The notes under the pieces are model-generated. The model saw only the letters and a program-made list of their open reading frames with translations, did not search any database and had not been told where the DNA came from. The position numbers were made by a program, and so were the translations under genes. Below are positions 25,888 through 35,261 of a DNA stretch of 64,000 nucleotides, piece after piece. Each line of letters starts with the position of its first letter. Positions within the stretch are counted from its first letter, which is position 1. Source of the DNA: Haloarcula pelagica. Its GTDB lineage: Archaea > Halobacteriota > Halobacteria > Halobacteriales > Haloarculaceae. The DNA is taken from the NCBI RefSeq assembly GCF_030127105.1, contig NZ_CP126161.1, positions 682,001 to 746,000 on the forward strand, written 5' to 3'.

Positions 25888-27761
25888 ATGGCTCGTCACT
25901 CCACCCAGTTGCTCCTCGTCCTCGTCGTGGCCAGCCTCCTCCTCACACAGTCGCTGGTCGTCGCTGGCGGCGTCCGCAACCCCCGCTTCGAAGCCAGCGT
26001 CCCGGAGCCGACGCTCACGCCGGGGGCCGAGCAGACGATCACGGTGGAACTCGCGAACGACGCCAGAGACCCCGACGATGTCGTCGAGGACGCGACGGAT
26101 GTCACCGTCGAGGCCCGCGCTGGCGACACGCCGTTCACCGTACAGTCCGGCCCGCGGTTCATCGGGCGGATGAGCGACGGCCAGCGCGAACCCGTCCCCG
26201 TTCGGCTGGTCGTCCCGGCGGACGCCGAGCCGGGGACCTACCAGCTCCGGCTCCGGGTCAGCTACGTCCGGGACTTCGACGAGGACGAGACCCGCACCGT
26301 CACCGCCACCGTCCGCGTCCCCGAGCGACCCCGACTGCGCGTGATCGACACGGAGACCGACCTCGCCGTCGGGGACCGGGGCACCGTCACCGTGACTGTC
26401 CAGAACGTCGGGACGACGACCGCACGCGACGCCCGCCTCGCGCTCTCGACCGACGACGCCGACCTCGAACTGGGCGGCGGGACCCAAGCCAGCCGGCTGC
26501 TGGGCGACCTCAGCCGGTTCGAGCGCGAGACCGTCGAGGTCGCCGTCAGGGCCACCGGGAGCGCACGCAGCGAACGCTACGCGCTGGCGGCGACGGCGAC
26601 GTTCACCGATCAGGACGGCTTCGAAGTCAGCCAGGACCTCGGGGCGGTCGGTATCACCCCACGGCCCGCGCTGGGCTTCGAGCTCCGGGAGGTCCGGAGC
26701 GATCTCACGACCGGCGTCGAGGGGCGCCTCCAGGGTGTGCTCGTCAACGACGGCGACCGGGTCGCCCGGGCCGCCATCGTCGAACTCAGTTCGTCCTCGG
26801 AGACGCTCCGGTTCCCGGAGCCGGCCACCCCGTCGGCGATGTCGAACCCGGCGGGTCGAGCGCGTTCTCGGTGCCGATCGCGGTCCCGGCGGCCGCCGAC
26901 GGCGGCCCGCGCCCGGTGACGGTCGCGGTCACCTACGAACTCGACGGCGACGACGAGGTCGACCGACGGCGGACCGTCGTGCGCACGCTGTCGGTCCCCG
27001 TGAGCGACGCGGACCTGCTCGCGGTCACGGCCACCAACACGACGTACCGGCCCGGAACCGACGGACGGCTGCGCGTCACCGTCGAGAACGTCGGCGACCG
27101 CCGGCTCACGGACATCGAGCCACGGCTCTCGACGACGCCGCCGTTCGCCAGCGACGCGCCGGGCGCGTACGTCGATTCGCTCGCCCCGGGCGAGTCACGG
27201 ACCGTCGCCTTCCCGGTGACCGTCGCCGGCGACGCCGTCGCCAGCACCCACTCGCTGCCGGTCAACGTCACGGCGAGGACAGCGGACGGCGACACCGTCC
27301 GCTCCGAGACACGGGACGTGCCGGTGACTATCGTCGATACGGACCTACTGGCGGTCACCGGCGTCAACGCGACGGTACCGCCCGATACCGACGGCCACCT
27401 GGACGTGCGTATCGAGAACGTCGGCTCGGTGCCACTGACCGATCTCACCCCCCGGATCGACCCGGCACCGCCGTTCACGAGCGAGGGACCGCGGAGCTAC
27501 GTGTCACGGCTCGCTCCCGGCGAGTCGACGGTCGTCACCTTCCAGCTCACGGTCGCCGAGGACGCGGTCCCCAGCACCCAGTCGGTCCGGCTCAACGTCA
27601 CGGCGACGACGCCAGACGACGACACCGTCCGGTCGGGGCCACACGAGGTGGCGGTGCGCATCGAGCGCGAGGAGCGCGCGGGAAGTACGCTCGTCCTGAT
27701 CGCCGGCGCGGTCGTTGTCGCCGTCCTGCTGGGCGTGGGCTGGTGGTGGCTGAACGACTAG
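25888..27761 (+). pseudogene. COG1361/CARDB-type membrane-anchored surface protein, interrupted by a frameshift
   Basis: A signal peptide (residues 1-28), about five tandem Ig-like CARDB repeats and a C-terminal membrane anchor (VLIAGAVVVAVLLGVGWWW). The first frame (25888) reads as clean protein to about 26827 and then turns into Arg/Ser-rich nonsense ending at 26919. The continuation is in another frame, with VGDVEPGGSSAFSVP from about 26831 and a clean run to 27761. The break is at a CCCC run (26828-26831), where one extra C would restore one frame of about 624 residues. It may be a real mutation, phase variation or a sequence error. It sits after the ABC-2 genes and its stop shares CTAG with the convergent pspA. 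Confidence 0.8.
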
Positions 27762-28633
27762 CTCGTCTTCTCGTCGTCTTTCAGCTCTTCGAGTTCGGCG
27801 TCGACCTCGCCGTCCGAGACCTCCGGGGCCTCGACATCGACATCACCGTCGCTCGCCAGTTCCTGTTCGAGGTCGCTCTCCGAGAGGTCCTCGGTCCCGG
27901 TAGACTCGGTATCGGTTTCGGGCTCGGGCTCCTCGCCCTTGCCCATCTCCGCTTTCAGCGTGTCCAGTTCGGCGTCGACCGCGCCCTGCTGTTGGACCTC
28001 GTCGAGTTCCTTCTCCAGCGAGCTCTTGTCCGAGAGCTGGTCTTCGAGGACGCCGTCGTCCCGGAGTTCGTCCATGGCCTGCGCGCGGGCCTCCATGTCC
28101 TCGGTGCGTTCCTCGGCGCGCTCGATCGCGCGGTTGACATCCTCCATCTCGTCGCCGGCGCCGGTCATCGCCTCGTTGACCCGTTTCGATGCCTTGGCGG
28201 CCTCGTGGCGGGCCTTCATCGTCTCCTTTTTCGTGCGGAACTGCTCGATCTGTTTCTGGAGCTCGTTTTTCTGCTCGACGAGCTGGTCCTGCTGGGACTG
28301 GAGCTGGCTGATCTGGGTCTCCAGTTCCTCGATCTGAGTCATCTTCTGTTTCTTCTTCTCTAGGGCCTGCCGGGCCAGGTCCTCGCGGTCCTGTTTGACG
28401 GCCTGGCGGGCCTGTTCGTTGTGTTTCTCGACGTTCTCTTCGAGGCGGCGCTTCTGGATCTCGAGGCGTTTCTTCTGGGTCGTCAGGTCCGCGATGCCCT
28501 GCTTCACGTCTTGCAGCTCGTTGCGCAGCTGCTCGTAGCTGTAATCGAGGGTCTCGGTGGGGTCTTCGGCCCGGTTCAGGACGGCGTTGAGCTTGGACCG
28601 GATGACGTACGACGCGCGCGAGAGGATTCCCAT
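27758..28633 (-). CDS. pspA: PspA/IM30 family protein
   Basis: A 291-residue member of the PspA/Vipp1 (ESCRT-III-related) family, which assembles on the cytoplasmic membrane face and keeps membranes intact under stress. It begins MGILSRASYVIRSKLNAVLNRAEDP, the amphipathic first helix, followed by DYSYEQLRNELQDVKQGIADL and about 170 residues of coiled coil. The last 70 residues are acidic and variable. Upstream of the ATG (28633) is an AT-rich stretch with TTTAAGT around 28655-28662. It is convergent with the frameshifted surface-protein gene. Confidence 0.92.
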   Translation of the reverse strand: MGILSRASYVIRSKLNAVLNRAEDPTETLDYSYEQLRNELQDVKQGIADLTTQKKRLEIQKRRLEENVEKHNEQARQAVKQDREDLARQALEKKKQKMTQIEELETQISQLQSQQDQLVEQKNELQKQIEQFRTKKETMKARHEAAKASKRVNEAMTGAGDEMEDVNRAIERAEERTEDMEARAQAMDELRDDGVLEDQLSDKSSLEKELDEVQQQGAVDAELDTLKAEMGKGEEPEPETDTESTGTEDLSESDLEQELASDGDVDVEAPEVSDGEVDAELEELKDDEKTS

Positions 28634-28751
28634 ATGGTCTGATTCGTGGCTCCTGACTTAAATTTCTTACATGGCGTTTCAGCCGGAGAGAGTTTCGGGA
28701 GGTAACCGGCCCAGCCGACAGGTTCAGGCCGACAGAGAGCGACGCGCCGGT

Positions 28752-29363
28752 ATGACCGATCCGGTCCACGTTCCGGGCGGCAGGCGGGTCGTCGGCTCGC
28801 TGGACGCGCCCGACGCCGACGCCGCCGTCGTCGCCTGCCCGCCACACCCCCAGCAGGGTGGGTCGCGGTCGGACCCGCGGCTCCGCGCGGTCGGCGACGC
28901 GCTCGGGCCCGACCTGGCCTGTCTCCGGATCGACTACGGCCCCTGGGACGAGGGACGTGGCGAGCGCATCGACGCCGAGAACGCCCTGGCGTGGGCCGCC
29001 GACCGTTACGACGCCGTCGGCCTGTTCGGGTACAGCTTCGGCGCTGCGGTGGCGCTCCGTGCGGCTGCCAGCCTGGCCGACGGTCCGGTCGCCCCGCGGG
29101 CCTGCTCGGTCCTCGCGCCGCCGGCCGGCCTGACGGGCCAGCGGGACGCCGCCGAGGCCGTCGACGCCGTCCCGTGCCCGCTCCAGGTCGTCTACGGTGA
29201 CCGCGACGAAGCGGTTGCGTGGGGGCCGGTGGTCGAACGGGCGCGTGACCGGGGCGCTGTTGTCGAGTCGGTGGCCGCCGGCCACGGGTTCGCCGGCCAC
29301 GCCGGTACGGTCGCCGATCTGATCGCCCCGTTCTTCCGGTTACACCTCGTGCCCGAGCGGTGA
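28752..29363 (+). CDS. Alpha/beta hydrolase (dienelactone hydrolase-like)
   Basis: A 203-residue protein with the alpha/beta hydrolase fold. The nucleophile elbow is GYSFGA (Ser at about residue 97), an acid candidate lies in VVYGDRDEAV, and the histidine in AAGHGFAGHA. The early CPPHPQQGG loop matches the oxyanion region of small archaeal esterases. The ATG at 28752 gives the expected N-terminus. Its stop overlaps a GTG of the next membrane protein gene. Substrate unknown. Confidence 0.82.
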   Translation: MTDPVHVPGGRRVVGSLDAPDADAAVVACPPHPQQGGSRSDPRLRAVGDALGPDLACLRIDYGPWDEGRGERIDAENALAWAADRYDAVGLFGYSFGAAVALRAAASLADGPVAPRACSVLAPPAGLTGQRDAAEAVDAVPCPLQVVYGDRDEAVAWGPVVERARDRGAVVESVAAGHGFAGHAGTVADLIAPFFRLHLVPER

Positions 29364-29404
29364 CCCACCCGAAGACATATCTCTCAGCCGGAACGAACGC
29401 CGCT

Positions 29405-30244
29405 GTGCGCCGCCCGTCTCTCCCCCTCCTCGTCGCACTGCTCGTCGGCCTGATACACGCCGTCGCCGTTATCGGCGTCCAGCTCCGGTACGGCTACGAT
29501 GTCGGGCCGGCAGCGTCTCCGCTCCACGTGACGCTGTGGCGCTACGGCGGCCTCGTCGTCCTCGGCGCCGTCCAGGTCTGGCTCGCGCTCCGGTACCGGC
29601 TGGTCACGCCGCTGGCGCTCGTCGCCGTGTTGGCCGCAGTCGCCTTCCACGCCGAACTGACGCCGCCGGACCCGGTGTTCCGCGATGTCGCCGAACTCGA
29701 ACCGAGCGTCGAGGGGCCGACCGGCATCACCGTGGTCGAGAACGGCCTCCACCTCGCGAAGTACGCTGGACCGTGGTACGTCTGGACCGTCGCGGCCGGG
29801 CTGGTCGGCCTCTGGGAGGCCGTCGTCCGCCGCCGTCGCGGGTGGGTGCCGGACTCCGGCGTCCCGAGCGCGACGTTGGCCACGAATCCGCGGCTCGTGG
29901 CCGTCGTGGCCGGCCTCGCCCACGCACTCGCGTCGGTGGCCTACGCGTGGGGCTGGGGCATGTCGGGGACGCCGGTGGGCGCGGGCTGGGCGCTCGTCGG
30001 CGGCGTCGCCGTGGTCGGCGTGCCGGTGTCTCTCCTCCTGACCGCGGACGTGGTCTGGCCCACGCTCGTCGCGACTCTGCTGTTCGTCAACAGCGTCCAC
30101 GCACAACAGTACGCCGGCCCGGGCGACCCCCACGCACTGTACGCTGGCGGGTGGTTCGTCTTCCTCGCGGTCGCGCTCCTGCCGGGCGCGTTCGAGTACG
30201 GACTCCGGCGCGTCGGTCGGCGGTTCGGCGGCCAGCCGGTGTGA
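29405..30244 (+). CDS. Multi-spanning membrane protein, function unknown
   Basis: A 279-residue protein with about eight hydrophobic segments. It starts at a GTG giving MRRPSLPLLVALLVG; an AAGACATATCTC box 25-35 bases upstream supports this. An alternative GTG at 29360 would overlap the hydrolase stop (GTGA) and add 15 polar residues. A His/Lys pair (ENGLHLAKYAG) and VHAQQYAG near the end are the only conserved-looking polar patches in the membrane region. I do not recognise the family. Confidence 0.7.
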   Translation: MRRPSLPLLVALLVGLIHAVAVIGVQLRYGYDVGPAASPLHVTLWRYGGLVVLGAVQVWLALRYRLVTPLALVAVLAAVAFHAELTPPDPVFRDVAELEPSVEGPTGITVVENGLHLAKYAGPWYVWTVAAGLVGLWEAVVRRRRGWVPDSGVPSATLATNPRLVAVVAGLAHALASVAYAWGWGMSGTPVGAGWALVGGVAVVGVPVSLLLTADVVWPTLVATLLFVNSVHAQQYAGPGDPHALYAGGWFVFLAVALLPGAFEYGLRRVGRRFGGQPV

Positions 30245-30263
30245 GTGGGCGCCCAGTATCCTT

Positions 30264-30276
30264 ATAGTATATAATG
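30264..30276 (+). promoter_or_regulatory. Strong TATA box of the small membrane protein gene
   Basis: TATAGTATATAAT, 27 bases before the ATG at 30291, in a 30-base AT-rich stretch. It is the closest match to an ideal archaeal TATA box in the window. Confidence 0.55.
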
Positions 30277-30290
30277 ATAAATAGGAATAT

Positions 30291-30473
30291 ATGGCGACAG
30301 CTCGCCAGCAGCGTGTCTCACGAACGACTCGTCACGGGATGGTCTCACTGACTGCGGGGTTCATCGCCGGCGTGGTACTGTTCCTGTTGATCGGCGCTGG
30401 CGTCAACGACGCCGTGATGTCGGCGCTGTCGATCGCGACGATCGCGACGGTCAGCCGGCTCCTCTCGCTGTGA
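30291..30473 (+). CDS. Small single- or double-pass membrane protein (60 aa)
   Basis: A 60-residue protein with a basic N-terminus (RQQRVSRTTRHG) and a hydrophobic stretch (about 18-55) with an Asn-Asp in the middle, so either one long helix or a hairpin. It has a near-ideal TATA box 27 bases upstream and codon use like its neighbours, which support it as a real gene. No family recognised. The gene at 30526 follows in the same direction. Confidence 0.65.
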   Translation: MATARQQRVSRTTRHGMVSLTAGFIAGVVLFLLIGAGVNDAVMSALSIATIATVSRLLSL

Positions 30474-30525
30474 CGCCCTGCCGAGACCCACAGTCTTTCG
30501 GTACCCGATCCCTACCTGGCGGTAG

Positions 30526-31494
30526 ATGCCACCCAAAGACGGGCCCGTCGCGCGGATACGCCGGTGGCTGCTGCTCGACGGCCGGCGGACGGTCGTCACG
30601 GCCGCGCTGCTGGTCGGGATCGGCCTCGTCCTGGGGCCGATCGGGCACGCCGTCGCGGGAGCGACCGGCGACGGCCTCGCCGCCACGCACACGCTCTCGC
30701 CGCTGCTGTCGACCCAGTTGAGCGGCGTCTTCCTGCTCGTCTCGATCGTCGTCTCGATCAACTCCCTGTTCGTCTCCAACGAACAACAACCGCTGGGCCA
30801 GCAACTCGACCACATCCAGGAGATCGGTGCCTTTCGCCGCGAACTGGAGTCGACGACCGATCAGGCCATCAGCCCGACCGAACCGGCCCGTTTCCTCTCG
30901 GTGCTGACCCAGACGGTGTTGACACAGGTCCAGACGCTCGAAGACGACCTGGCCGACGCCGACGCCGACCTCCAGGCCGACGTGACCCGCTTTCTAGAGG
31001 GCGTCACCGAGCAGACCCGTCAGGTCGGCGACCGGCTCTCGGCGGCCGACACCCCCTTCGGCATCGTCCGGGCGACCATGGAGTACGACTACGGCCGGAT
31101 GAGCCACGATCTCCGGCAGATCCGGACCGACTACGACGACATCCCCGAGTCGGCCCGCGAGACCATCGAGACGCTACTGGATCTGCTGGAGTACTTCGCG
31201 ACCGCCCGGGAGTACTTCAAGACGCTGTACTTCGCTCGGGAGTTCGCCGCGCTCTCGAAACACCTGCTGTACGTCGCCATCCCGGTCATCGTGTTGCTGG
31301 CCTTCCTCCTGTTGCACCTCGACGACCTGCCGGACACCCACCTGCTCGTCCTGTCGGTCCACACCGTCGGCTACGCTCCCTTCGCCCTGCTTGCGGCCTA
31401 CGTCGGCCGCGTGACCACCGTCTCACAGCGGACGGGCGCCGCCGGCCAGTTCGTCCTCGACCACTCCGCCGACGGCCCCTCGCTGGACGACTGA
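30526..31494 (+). CDS. Four-helix membrane protein with central helical domain, paralogue of 21054-22100
   Basis: A 322-residue protein with two transmembrane segments (about 20-90), a soluble helical domain (about 95-225) and two more segments (about 245-305). It shares the block [27 protein letters not shown] with the product of 21054-22100, plus [10 protein letters not shown] against SPAEPSAFLR in the soluble domain. The shared blocks mark the two as members of one family. Function unknown. Confidence 0.78.
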   Translation: MPPKDGPVARIRRWLLLDGRRTVVTAALLVGIGLVLGPIGHAVAGATGDGLAATHTLSPLLSTQLSGVFLLVSIVVSINSLFVSNEQQPLGQQLDHIQEIGAFRRELESTTDQAISPTEPARFLSVLTQTVLTQVQTLEDDLADADADLQADVTRFLEGVTEQTRQVGDRLSAADTPFGIVRATMEYDYGRMSHDLRQIRTDYDDIPESARETIETLLDLLEYFATAREYFKTLYFAREFAALSKHLLYVAIPVIVLLAFLLLHLDDLPDTHLLVLSVHTVGYAPFALLAAYVGRVTTVSQRTGAAGQFVLDHSADGPSLDD

Positions 31495-31573
31495 GCGGGG
31501 CCCGCGGTTGACACATGCTCACGAAGTAGGGTGGTCCCGAAACCGTTTTGGCGACCCACGGCGCACCGTCGGT

Positions 31574-33235
31574 ATGCCGACCGAACCCGAAACGGACTAC
31601 GACCCGGAGCTGGGTCGGAAGTTCATCTTTGTCACGGGCGGTGTGATGTCAGGGCTGGGGAAAGGCATCACCGCCGCCAGTACCGGCCGATTGCTCAAGA
31701 ACGCCGGGTTCGATGTCACCGCCGTCAAGATCGATCCGTACCTCAACGTCGACGCTGGCACGATGAACCCGTTCCAGCACGGCGAGGTGTACGTCCTGAA
31801 AGACGGCGGCGAGGTCGACCTGGACCTGGGGAACTACGAGCGGTTCCTCGATATCGACATGACGTTCGATCACAACGTCACGACGGGCAAGACCTACCAG
31901 CACGTCATCGAGAAGGAGCGCGCGGGCGACTACCTGGGCCGGACCGTCCAGATCATCCCACACATCACCGACGACATCAAACGGCGCATCCGCGAGGCCG
32001 CCGAGGGCAACGATGTCTGTATCATCGAGGTCGGAGGGACCGTCGGTGACATCGAGGGGATGCCCTATCTGGAGGCGCTGCGGCAGTTCGCCCACGAGGA
32101 AGACGAGGGCGACATCCTCTTTACGCACGTCACGCTCGTCCCGTACTCCAAGAACGGCGAGCAGAAGACCAAGCCGACCCAGCACTCGGTGAAGGAGCTG
32201 CGCAGCATCGGGCTCCAGCCCGACGTGCTCGTGGGCCGCTGTTCGGACAAACTCGATATCGACACGAAAGAGAAGATCGCGCTGTTCTGTGACGTACCGA
32301 CCGAGGCCGTCTTCTCGAACCCGGATGTCGACGACATCTACCACGTCCCGCTGATGGTCGAGGAAGAGGGGCTCGACGAGTACGTCATGGAGCGCCTGGA
32401 CATCGCAGACGAGGCACTGCCCGCGGACGAGCGGGAGAACCGCTGGCGCGAACTGGTCACCCAGCGGACCGAGGGCGAGGTCGACATCGCGCTCGTCGGG
32501 AAGTACGATCTGGAGGACGCCTACATGTCCGTCCACGAGGCGCTGAAACACGCCGGCCTGGAGAAAAACGTCGACGTAAACGTCCAGTGGGTCGACTCCG
32601 AGAAGATGAACGACCGCCACGCGGGCCGGATGAGAGACGCCGACGGGATCGTCGTCCCCGGCGGCTTTGGCTCCCGCGGGACCGAAGGGAAGATCGAGGC
32701 GATCCAGTACGCCCGCGAGAACGGCGTTCCGTTCCTCGGGCTCTGTCTCGGCTTCCAGATGGCCGTCGTCGAGTACGCCCGGAACGTCCTGGGGCTGACC
32801 GGCGCACACTCGGCCGAACTCGACGAGGACACGCCCCACCCGGTCATCGACATCCTCCCCGAGCAGTACGAGATCGAGGACATGGGCGGGACGATGCGAC
32901 TCGGCGCCAACGAGACCGCCATCGAACCGGGGACGCTCGCGGCCACGCTGTACGGCGGCGACTCCTGTACCGAACGCCACCGCCACCGCTACGAGGTCAA
33001 CCCCGAGTACATCGACGACCTGGAGGACGCCGGCCTGGTCTTCTCCGGCCGGTCGGGCAACCGCATGGAGATTCTGGAACTCGATCACGAGGCCCACCCC
33101 TACTTCATCGGGACGCAGTTCCACCCCGAGTTCCGCTCGCGGCCCACGCGGGCGAGTCCGCCCTTCGTCGGCCTGCTGGAGGCCGTGCTGGGCGAGGACC
33201 CACACGCCGTCGAGGGTCGGGAGGTGAGCCACTGA
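31574..33235 (+). CDS. pyrG: CTP synthase
   Basis: A 553-residue enzyme that aminates UTP to CTP with glutamine and ATP. The amidoligase domain begins [21 protein letters not shown] (P-loop) and contains [15 protein letters not shown] and [15 protein letters not shown]. The C-terminal class I glutaminase domain has the nucleophile in GLCLGFQMA (Cys at about 392) and the histidine-glutamate pair in GTQFHPEF. Length is normal. The ATG at 31574 follows a CCGTTTTGG box by about 28 bases. The next gene overlaps its stop by one base, linking pyrimidine and purine steps. Confidence 0.97.
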   Translation: MPTEPETDYDPELGRKFIFVTGGVMSGLGKGITAASTGRLLKNAGFDVTAVKIDPYLNVDAGTMNPFQHGEVYVLKDGGEVDLDLGNYERFLDIDMTFDHNVTTGKTYQHVIEKERAGDYLGRTVQIIPHITDDIKRRIREAAEGNDVCIIEVGGTVGDIEGMPYLEALRQFAHEEDEGDILFTHVTLVPYSKNGEQKTKPTQHSVKELRSIGLQPDVLVGRCSDKLDIDTKEKIALFCDVPTEAVFSNPDVDDIYHVPLMVEEEGLDEYVMERLDIADEALPADERENRWRELVTQRTEGEVDIALVGKYDLEDAYMSVHEALKHAGLEKNVDVNVQWVDSEKMNDRHAGRMRDADGIVVPGGFGSRGTEGKIEAIQYARENGVPFLGLCLGFQMAVVEYARNVLGLTGAHSAELDEDTPHPVIDILPEQYEIEDMGGTMRLGANETAIEPGTLAATLYGGDSCTERHRHRYEVNPEYIDDLEDAGLVFSGRSGNRMEILELDHEAHPYFIGTQFHPEFRSRPTRASPPFVGLLEAVLGEDPHAVEGREVSH

Positions 33236-34152
33236 TGGTCGAAGTCGAGTCGTTCATCGACGAGGCCAAAGCCGAGATCGCCGAGGAGATCGGCGACGCA
33301 CACGCCGTCATCGGCCTCTCGGGTGGCGTCGACTCCTCGACGGCCGCCGCCCTGGCCTACGAGGCCATCGGCGACCAACTGACCGCGGTGTACGTCGACA
33401 CCGGGCTCATGCGGAAAGGCGAGACCGACGAGATCCGCGAGACGTTCGACTACATGGACTCGCTGCGGATCGTCGAGGCCCAGGACCGATTCCTCGACGC
33501 GCTGGAGGGAGAGACCGATCCCGAGGAGAAGCGCCACATCATCGGCGAGCAGTTCATCCGGGAGTTCGAGGAGGTCGCCCGCGAGGTCGACGCCGACTAC
33601 CTCGTCCAGGGGACGATCTACCCCGACCGGATCGAGAGCGAGGGGACGATCAAGTCCCACCACAACGTCGGTGGCCTCCCCGAGCGCATCGACTTCGAGG
33701 GCATCGTCGAACCGATGCGTGACCTCTACAAGGACGAGGTCCGCGAGGTGGCCCGAGCGCTCGATCTGGAGGAGATCATCTCCGAGCGGATGCCGTTCCC
33801 CGGTCCCGGCCTCGCCGTCCGTATCATCGGCGAGGTCACCGAGGAGAAACTCGAAGTCGCCCGCGAGGCCAACCACGTCGTCGAGGAGGAACTGGTCGAG
33901 TACGAGCCCTGGCAGGCACTGGCCGCGGTCATCGGCAAGGCCACCGGCGTCAAGGGCGACAACCGCGTCCACGGCTGGGTCGTCGCGGTCCGATCGGTCG
34001 AGAGCCGCGACGGCATGACCGCCCGCGCTCAGGAACTGGACTGGGAGACGCTCCAGCGCATCCAGAGCCGCATCACCGGCGCCCACGAGAACGTCGCCCG
34101 GGTCGTCTACGACGTGACCCACAAGCCGCCGGCGACCATCGAGTACGAGTAG
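33235..34152 (+). CDS. guaA: GMP synthase, ATP-pyrophosphatase subunit (subunit B)
   Basis: A 305-residue subunit that aminates XMP to GMP using ammonia from a separate glutaminase subunit, as in most archaea. The PP-loop is SGGVDSS (residues about 29-35); later [11 protein letters not shown] and the C-terminal dimerisation domain with [13 protein letters not shown] and KPPATIEYE are all typical. No glutaminase domain is fused, which confirms the two-subunit form. The start ATG overlaps the pyrG stop (TGATG). Confidence 0.95.
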   Translation: MVEVESFIDEAKAEIAEEIGDAHAVIGLSGGVDSSTAAALAYEAIGDQLTAVYVDTGLMRKGETDEIRETFDYMDSLRIVEAQDRFLDALEGETDPEEKRHIIGEQFIREFEEVAREVDADYLVQGTIYPDRIESEGTIKSHHNVGGLPERIDFEGIVEPMRDLYKDEVREVARALDLEEIISERMPFPGPGLAVRIIGEVTEEKLEVAREANHVVEEELVEYEPWQALAAVIGKATGVKGDNRVHGWVVAVRSVESRDGMTARAQELDWETLQRIQSRITGAHENVARVVYDVTHKPPATIEYE

Positions 34153-34175
34153 CGCTGTCGCGCCGTTCTCACCGC

Positions 34176-35141
34176 TCACTCCACGAGGTCGGCGCCCGTG
34201 TTGCGCGGCGCGACGACCTGGACCGTCCCGTCGACGCCCGCCGCGTCGAGGGCCGCCCGGCCCGCGTCGCGTGCCGCGCGCTCGCTGTCGACATCGGTCA
34301 GTCCCCAGACCGTCGGCCCCCACGAGGACTGCCCCGAACCGGTGATCGCCGGCGCGTCGGCGAGGTGTTCGACGAGTTCGCCCGCGGGCGGGCGGTAGAC
34401 GCCGCCCTGCTCGTCGGCGTACCAGGCCCCGTTGAGTCGGCCGAGTGTGGCCGCTGCCGTCCCGAACGCCCGTCGATCCCGGGTCGCGATCGCGGGGAGC
34501 AGCTCTCGGGTCAGCAGCGTCGAGATCTGATCGGCGATGCCGGGGTCGGCACGCTCGACGGCGTCGCGCATGCTCCGGTCTTCGGCCGCGCCGCTCCGGC
34601 CGTGGTCGACATCGGGGACGACGAGGAGGAACCGCCAGTCGGCCGGTACGTTGTGACGGGCCAGCACCGGCGGGACCTCCCAGTCGCCCTCCGCGGGCGG
34701 TTCGGCGGTGAAGCGCTCGGTCGGGTGGCCGCCGTCGACGACGAACCCGCCCTGGAGGAAGGTCGCGACGCCGACGCCGCTGCGGCCACCGCGGCCCAGT
34801 TCCGGCGCGTAGGTCCGCACGTCGGCGGTCAGATCGTGGGCGCGGGCGACGGCGATCAGCGCCGCGAGCGAGAGCTGGGTGCCGCTGCCCAGCCCGACGT
34901 GGCGCGGGAACCGCTCGGTGATCGACACCGCCGCGCCGGGAACGTCCAGCGTCTCGACGGCGCGCTCGACGTAGGGCCGGGCCGCCTCGTCGTCACACCG
35001 GAGTTCGTCGGCGGGGTCGGCCTCGACGACGAGCCGCGGCTCCGCCAGTGCCAGCCCGACGCCACCGTACAGCCGTTCGTGGGCCAGCGAGAGGTTCTGG
35101 AACCCGAAGTGGAGTCGCGCGGCGGTCGTGACCGTCGGCAT
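34176..35141 (-). CDS. Beta-RFAP synthase-like GHMP kinase family protein
   Basis: A 321-residue protein of the beta-ribofuranosylaminobenzene 5'-phosphate synthase family (GHMP fold). That enzyme condenses PRPP with p-aminobenzoate-type substrates in methanopterin-like cofactor synthesis. The GHMP loop is VGLGSGTQLSLAAL (about 86-99), and the N-terminus (TAARLHFGFQNL) is family-like. Haloarchaea use folates rather than methanopterin, so the physiological product is uncertain. It converges on guaA and is divergent from ilvD. Confidence 0.8.
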   Translation of the reverse strand: MPTVTTAARLHFGFQNLSLAHERLYGGVGLALAEPRLVVEADPADELRCDDEAARPYVERAVETLDVPGAAVSITERFPRHVGLGSGTQLSLAALIAVARAHDLTADVRTYAPELGRGGRSGVGVATFLQGGFVVDGGHPTERFTAEPPAEGDWEVPPVLARHNVPADWRFLLVVPDVDHGRSGAAEDRSMRDAVERADPGIADQISTLLTRELLPAIATRDRRAFGTAAATLGRLNGAWYADEQGGVYRPPAGELVEHLADAPAITGSGQSSWGPTVWGLTDVDSERAARDAGRAALDAAGVDGTVQVVAPRNTGADLVE

Positions 35142-35225
35142 GACTCGGGGTTGACGCCGGCCCCGAAAGAATCTACTGTCACCGGAGATTCGCCGGGCGA
35201 CCGTGGGTGACGGTACCGCGACTAC

Positions 35226-35236
35226 AAGTTATTTAA
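35226..35236 (+). promoter_or_regulatory. TATA box of ilvD
   Basis: AAGTTATTTAA, centred about 30 bases before the ATG at 35262. Confidence 0.5.
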
Positions 35237-35261
35237 GGTCGCCCGCGGCTTCGGTGGTGGT

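Noticed and set aside
26050-27650. Similar DNA segments inside the frameshifted surface-protein gene that could suggest a repeat array.
   Set aside because: They are diverged CARDB protein repeats (for example two copies encoding PVNVTA/RLNVTA segments) and not a DNA repeat element.
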